A DNA stretch of 58,864 nucleotides, from IMG/VR virus record IMGVR_UViG_3300049617_000267, positions 1 through 58,864 of that record; one strand, given 5' to 3'. The notes below the pieces were generated by a model, which saw only the letters and a program-made list of their open reading frames with translations, did no database searches and was not told the DNA's origin. The position numbers were made by a program, and so were the translations under genes. Below are positions 57,070 to 58,864 of the stretch, piece by piece; the first letter of the stretch is position 1, and each line of letters starts with the position of its first letter. Origin of the DNA: a virus.

Positions 57070-58185
57070 ATGGCCCACCGTATCGACTTTTCTCGCGGAT
57101 TCGCGGCGCTGGCATACCGTGGCGAAACGCCCTGGCACGGGCTTGGCCAGAGGATGCAGCCGGGCGCGAGCCTGGACGACTGGCAGACCGCTGCCGGGAT
57201 GGATTACCGCATTTGTCGTGCCGTTGTCCGCTTTGCGACCGCGCGCGATGGGGCCGGCAACCCCATGGATCTGCGGACGATGGCCGACCGCATTGTGAAT
57301 TTCCGGTCCGACACGAAGGCGCCGCTCGCCGTGGTGTCGGATGAATACGAGCCCGTGCAGCCGCGCGAGTGCCTGGAGTTTTTCCGCGACCTTTCCGAGG
57401 CGATGGGGTTTCAGCTTGAGACCGCCGGGGTTCTGTTCGGCGGGCGGCGCTATTGGGCACTCGCGCGGGTGACTTCAGACGTTGCGATCAGGGATCCCGC
57501 CGACAAGGTTGGCGGGTTTTGCCTGATCTCGACTTCGGCGGATGGCAGCCTTGCGACGTCGGCCCGGTTTACGACCGTTCGCGTCGTTTGTAATAACACC
57601 CTCAGCCTGGCGGCCGGCAAGAATGCGAAGCGCGCGGAATTCACCCTCACGCACCGCGCTAAATTCGACGCGGACGCCGCGAAGGCGGCGCTTGGCATCC
57701 TGCGGCCCGATGAGACCCGAGAGCAGTTCGCCGCCTCCATGGAGTTGTTCCGCCGGATGGCAGCGACGCCGCTCGGAGGGTTTGATATGGCGGACCTCAC
57801 GCTGCGGGCCTTCGGCTACAAGCCCGAGGAGATGAGCGCGAAAGAACTCACGGAGGCCGCCGACCGGCGGGCAGTCAAGGCCGTGGGCACGATGGCCGCG
57901 ACCGGTCGCGGCTTGGCTGGCGGGAGGCTGGCGGGGGCGGGCGCCACCGCGTGGGGATGGCTGAATTCGGTAACCCAATACGTGGATCACCACGCCCAGG
58001 CCCGCAGCCGGGATAACCGCCTCGACTCGGCTTGGAACGGCAAGGGTGACAACCTGAAGCGGCGCGCGCTGGAACTTGTGACCGAGCGGGTTGGCGCCGC
58101 GCCGGTCATTTCGACGACCTACCAAAACGAGGTCGCCGACTCTGGCGTTCTCAGTTCGGTGCTGGCCTCGACGCTGACAGCGTAG
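57070..58185 (+). CDS. DUF932 protein (371 aa)
   Basis: GAAGGAA about 12 bases before ATG 57070. The signature run FAALAYRGETPWHGLGQRM, then KAPLAVVSDEYEPVQPRECL, RYWALARVTSDVAIRDPADK and TTVRVVCNNTLSLAA fits DUF932 (phage/plasmid-like protein family). The C-terminal third contains YVDHHAQARSRDNRLDSAW and KRRALELVTE. The family is common in early phage regions; its biochemical role is not established. Confidence 0.8.
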   Translation: MAHRIDFSRGFAALAYRGETPWHGLGQRMQPGASLDDWQTAAGMDYRICRAVVRFATARDGAGNPMDLRTMADRIVNFRSDTKAPLAVVSDEYEPVQPRECLEFFRDLSEAMGFQLETAGVLFGGRRYWALARVTSDVAIRDPADKVGGFCLISTSADGSLATSARFTTVRVVCNNTLSLAAGKNAKRAEFTLTHRAKFDADAAKAALGILRPDETREQFAASMELFRRMAATPLGGFDMADLTLRAFGYKPEEMSAKELTEAADRRAVKAVGTMAATGRGLAGGRLAGAGATAWGWLNSVTQYVDHHAQARSRDNRLDSAWNGKGDNLKRRALELVTERVGAAPVISTTYQNEVADSGVLSSVLASTLTA

Positions 58186-58187
58186 GG

Positions 58188-58216
58188 CCCCGCCTGGAGG
58201 CGGGTTTGCGCCCGCC
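58188..58216 (+). terminator. Two competing hairpins after the DUF932 gene
   Basis: CCCGCC (about 58189-58194), GGCGGG (58199-58204) and CCCGCC (58211-58216) allow either of two mutually exclusive stems, the second followed by CCCCTTT. This could be a weak terminator or an attenuator. Confidence 0.35.
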
Positions 58217-58251
58217 CCCTTTCGTGACCCCACGCAGAAGGAACCCCACGG

Positions 58252-58578
58252 ATGCCCTACTCACTAGTCCGCCTGGCCTGCACTGATGATCGCGCCTGGA
58301 TCATCACCGCCCCGTGGTTTGACGACCACGACGACGGAACGGAAGCGCGGCTCGAAATCACACGTTACCGAGACGCCGATTTTGGCGGGCAAAACCAAGC
58401 CTACCAGGTGGCGCACGACCGGTGCGCTTGGTTGAACGCGAAGAATTTCACGCCGGCGCCCAGCGCCAGCAGCTTTGGCGCGTCTATCAGGGCGGCTTTG
58501 ACGCCGTCGGCGACAGGCGGCGCCGCAGAGCGCGGCACCACCGCGCCGCCCGCGAAACAGGAAGGAACCCACCAATGA
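58252..58578 (+). CDS. Small hypothetical protein (108 aa)
   Basis: AAGGAA about 10 bases before ATG 58252. SLVRLACTDDRAWIITAPWF and LEITRYRDADFGGQNQAYQV, DRCAWLNAKNF form a compact domain followed by an Ala/Pro tail. Its stop overlaps ATG 58575. Not recognised. Confidence 0.5.
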   Translation: MPYSLVRLACTDDRAWIITAPWFDDHDDGTEARLEITRYRDADFGGQNQAYQVAHDRCAWLNAKNFTPAPSASSFGASIRAALTPSATGGAAERGTTAPPAKQEGTHQ

Positions 58579-58799
58579 CCTGGATTACAATCCTTCGGCA
58601 CCGCCTCCGGACCGATCCCCGCTATACCGCCCGCCGCTTGGCTGGCGTCATTCGGCAGGCCGCCCTTGTCGCCCCCGCGCCCGAGGACCGTGCCCTTTTG
58701 GCGGAAATCGCCGACCGGATAGAGGGAACCTTGCGCGCCCGCCCCGAGCGCCTCGCCGTGATTCGTGGGCTGCTACCGGTGACGAAGGAGGCCGTGTGA
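58575..58799 (+). CDS. Small helical hypothetical protein (74 aa)
   Basis: ATG 58575 overlaps the preceding stop, with a GGAAGGAAC site about 10 bases upstream. WITILRHRLRTDPRYTARRL, EDRALLAEIADRIEGTLRAR suggests a helical bundle. Ends at TGA 58797-58799 overlapping the next ATG. Confidence 0.5.
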   Translation: MTWITILRHRLRTDPRYTARRLAGVIRQAALVAPAPEDRALLAEIADRIEGTLRARPERLAVIRGLLPVTKEAV

Positions 58800-58864
58800 T
58801 GGCGGTGTTCCAAATTCCCCACCGCTTCACCAGCGCCGTCGTTTTCGAGTGCGAGATCGGCGCC
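58799..58864 (+). CDS. N-terminal start of a probable pentapeptide-repeat-type protein (3' partial)
   Basis: ATG 58799 overlaps the previous TGA; 22 codons are visible before the window ends (MAVFQIPHRFTSAVVFECEI). The RFT-AV-FECEI opening is how phage pentapeptide-repeat proteins commonly start. The tail of such a gene enters the window at base 1, but the two pieces are not in the same frame if simply joined. Confidence 0.5.
   Translation, partial: MAVFQIPHRFTSAVVFECEIGA

Overview
The window reads as an almost complete genome of a short-tailed (P22-like podovirus) bacteriophage of a GC-rich alphaproteobacterium. The phage assignment rests on a full virion set: large terminase, portal, scaffold-like protein, HK97-type major capsid protein, P22 gp4-like and gp10-like tail machine proteins, gp7-like and very large ejection proteins, a collar-domain tail fibre and a T4-type lysozyme. 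No tail tube, sheath or tape measure is seen. The host guess rests mainly on a GcrA-family regulator (5021-5662, minus), a family of alphaproteobacteria and their phages, plus the high GC content. No integrase, DNA polymerase, primase or clear holin was found.

Layout. 1-4924 (+): tightly overlapped small accessory genes, mostly of unknown function, with one DUF3560 protein. 4921-6459: control region with an HTH gene running into the antisense gcrA-like gene, a second minus-strand HTH protein, and a perfect 12-bp-arm operator at 6392-6417. 6460-10224 (+): recombination module (YqaJ exonuclease, DnaQ-like exonuclease, probable ssDNA-annealing protein, coiled-coil protein). 10391-10462: a tRNA with CAT anticodon. 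10470-12545 (-): a full-length RecG-type helicase. 12616-33899 (+): tail and ejection proteins, fibre and lysis. 33896-44120 (-): head and packaging genes, convergent with the tail module. Read in transcription order they are small histidine-rich genes, terL, a Cys-rich protein, portal, a GroES-like protein, scaffold, decoration-like protein and capsid. 44239-47898 (+): MarR-like regulator, DUF2303, VRR-NUC nuclease and a RepA-like helicase. 48 kb to about 49.74 kb: an intact IS200/IS605 element with tnpA and tnpB. 53076 down to 47888 (-): an operon of small early-type genes with stubs of decayed genes, its last small ORF apparently split by the IS. 53077-54175: the only long gene-free stretch. 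It has divergent promoters and a cluster of inverted repeats that is the best origin or control-region candidate. 54176-58864 (+): early accessory genes, with the probable small terminase (55043-55669) on the opposite strand, far from terL.

How the genes may work together (inference): a gp7-like protein, an 833-aa protein and an 1802-aa protein carrying a ParB-like domain are probably ejected with the DNA. Early transcription is probably controlled at 6392-6417, 44193-44221 and 53114-54003 by the HTH, GcrA-like and MarR-like proteins. Replication would use the RepA-like helicase with host polymerases, assisted by YqaJ, annealing protein and RecG recombination. Assembly uses TerS/TerL, portal, scaffold and capsid with a phage GroES-like cochaperonin. 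Lysis uses the lysozyme and small membrane or lipoproteins next to it.

Both window ends lie in what look like pieces of a pentapeptide-repeat-type gene, so the window may be a circularly permuted genome opened inside that gene. All calls come from reading the sequence; no database search was run.
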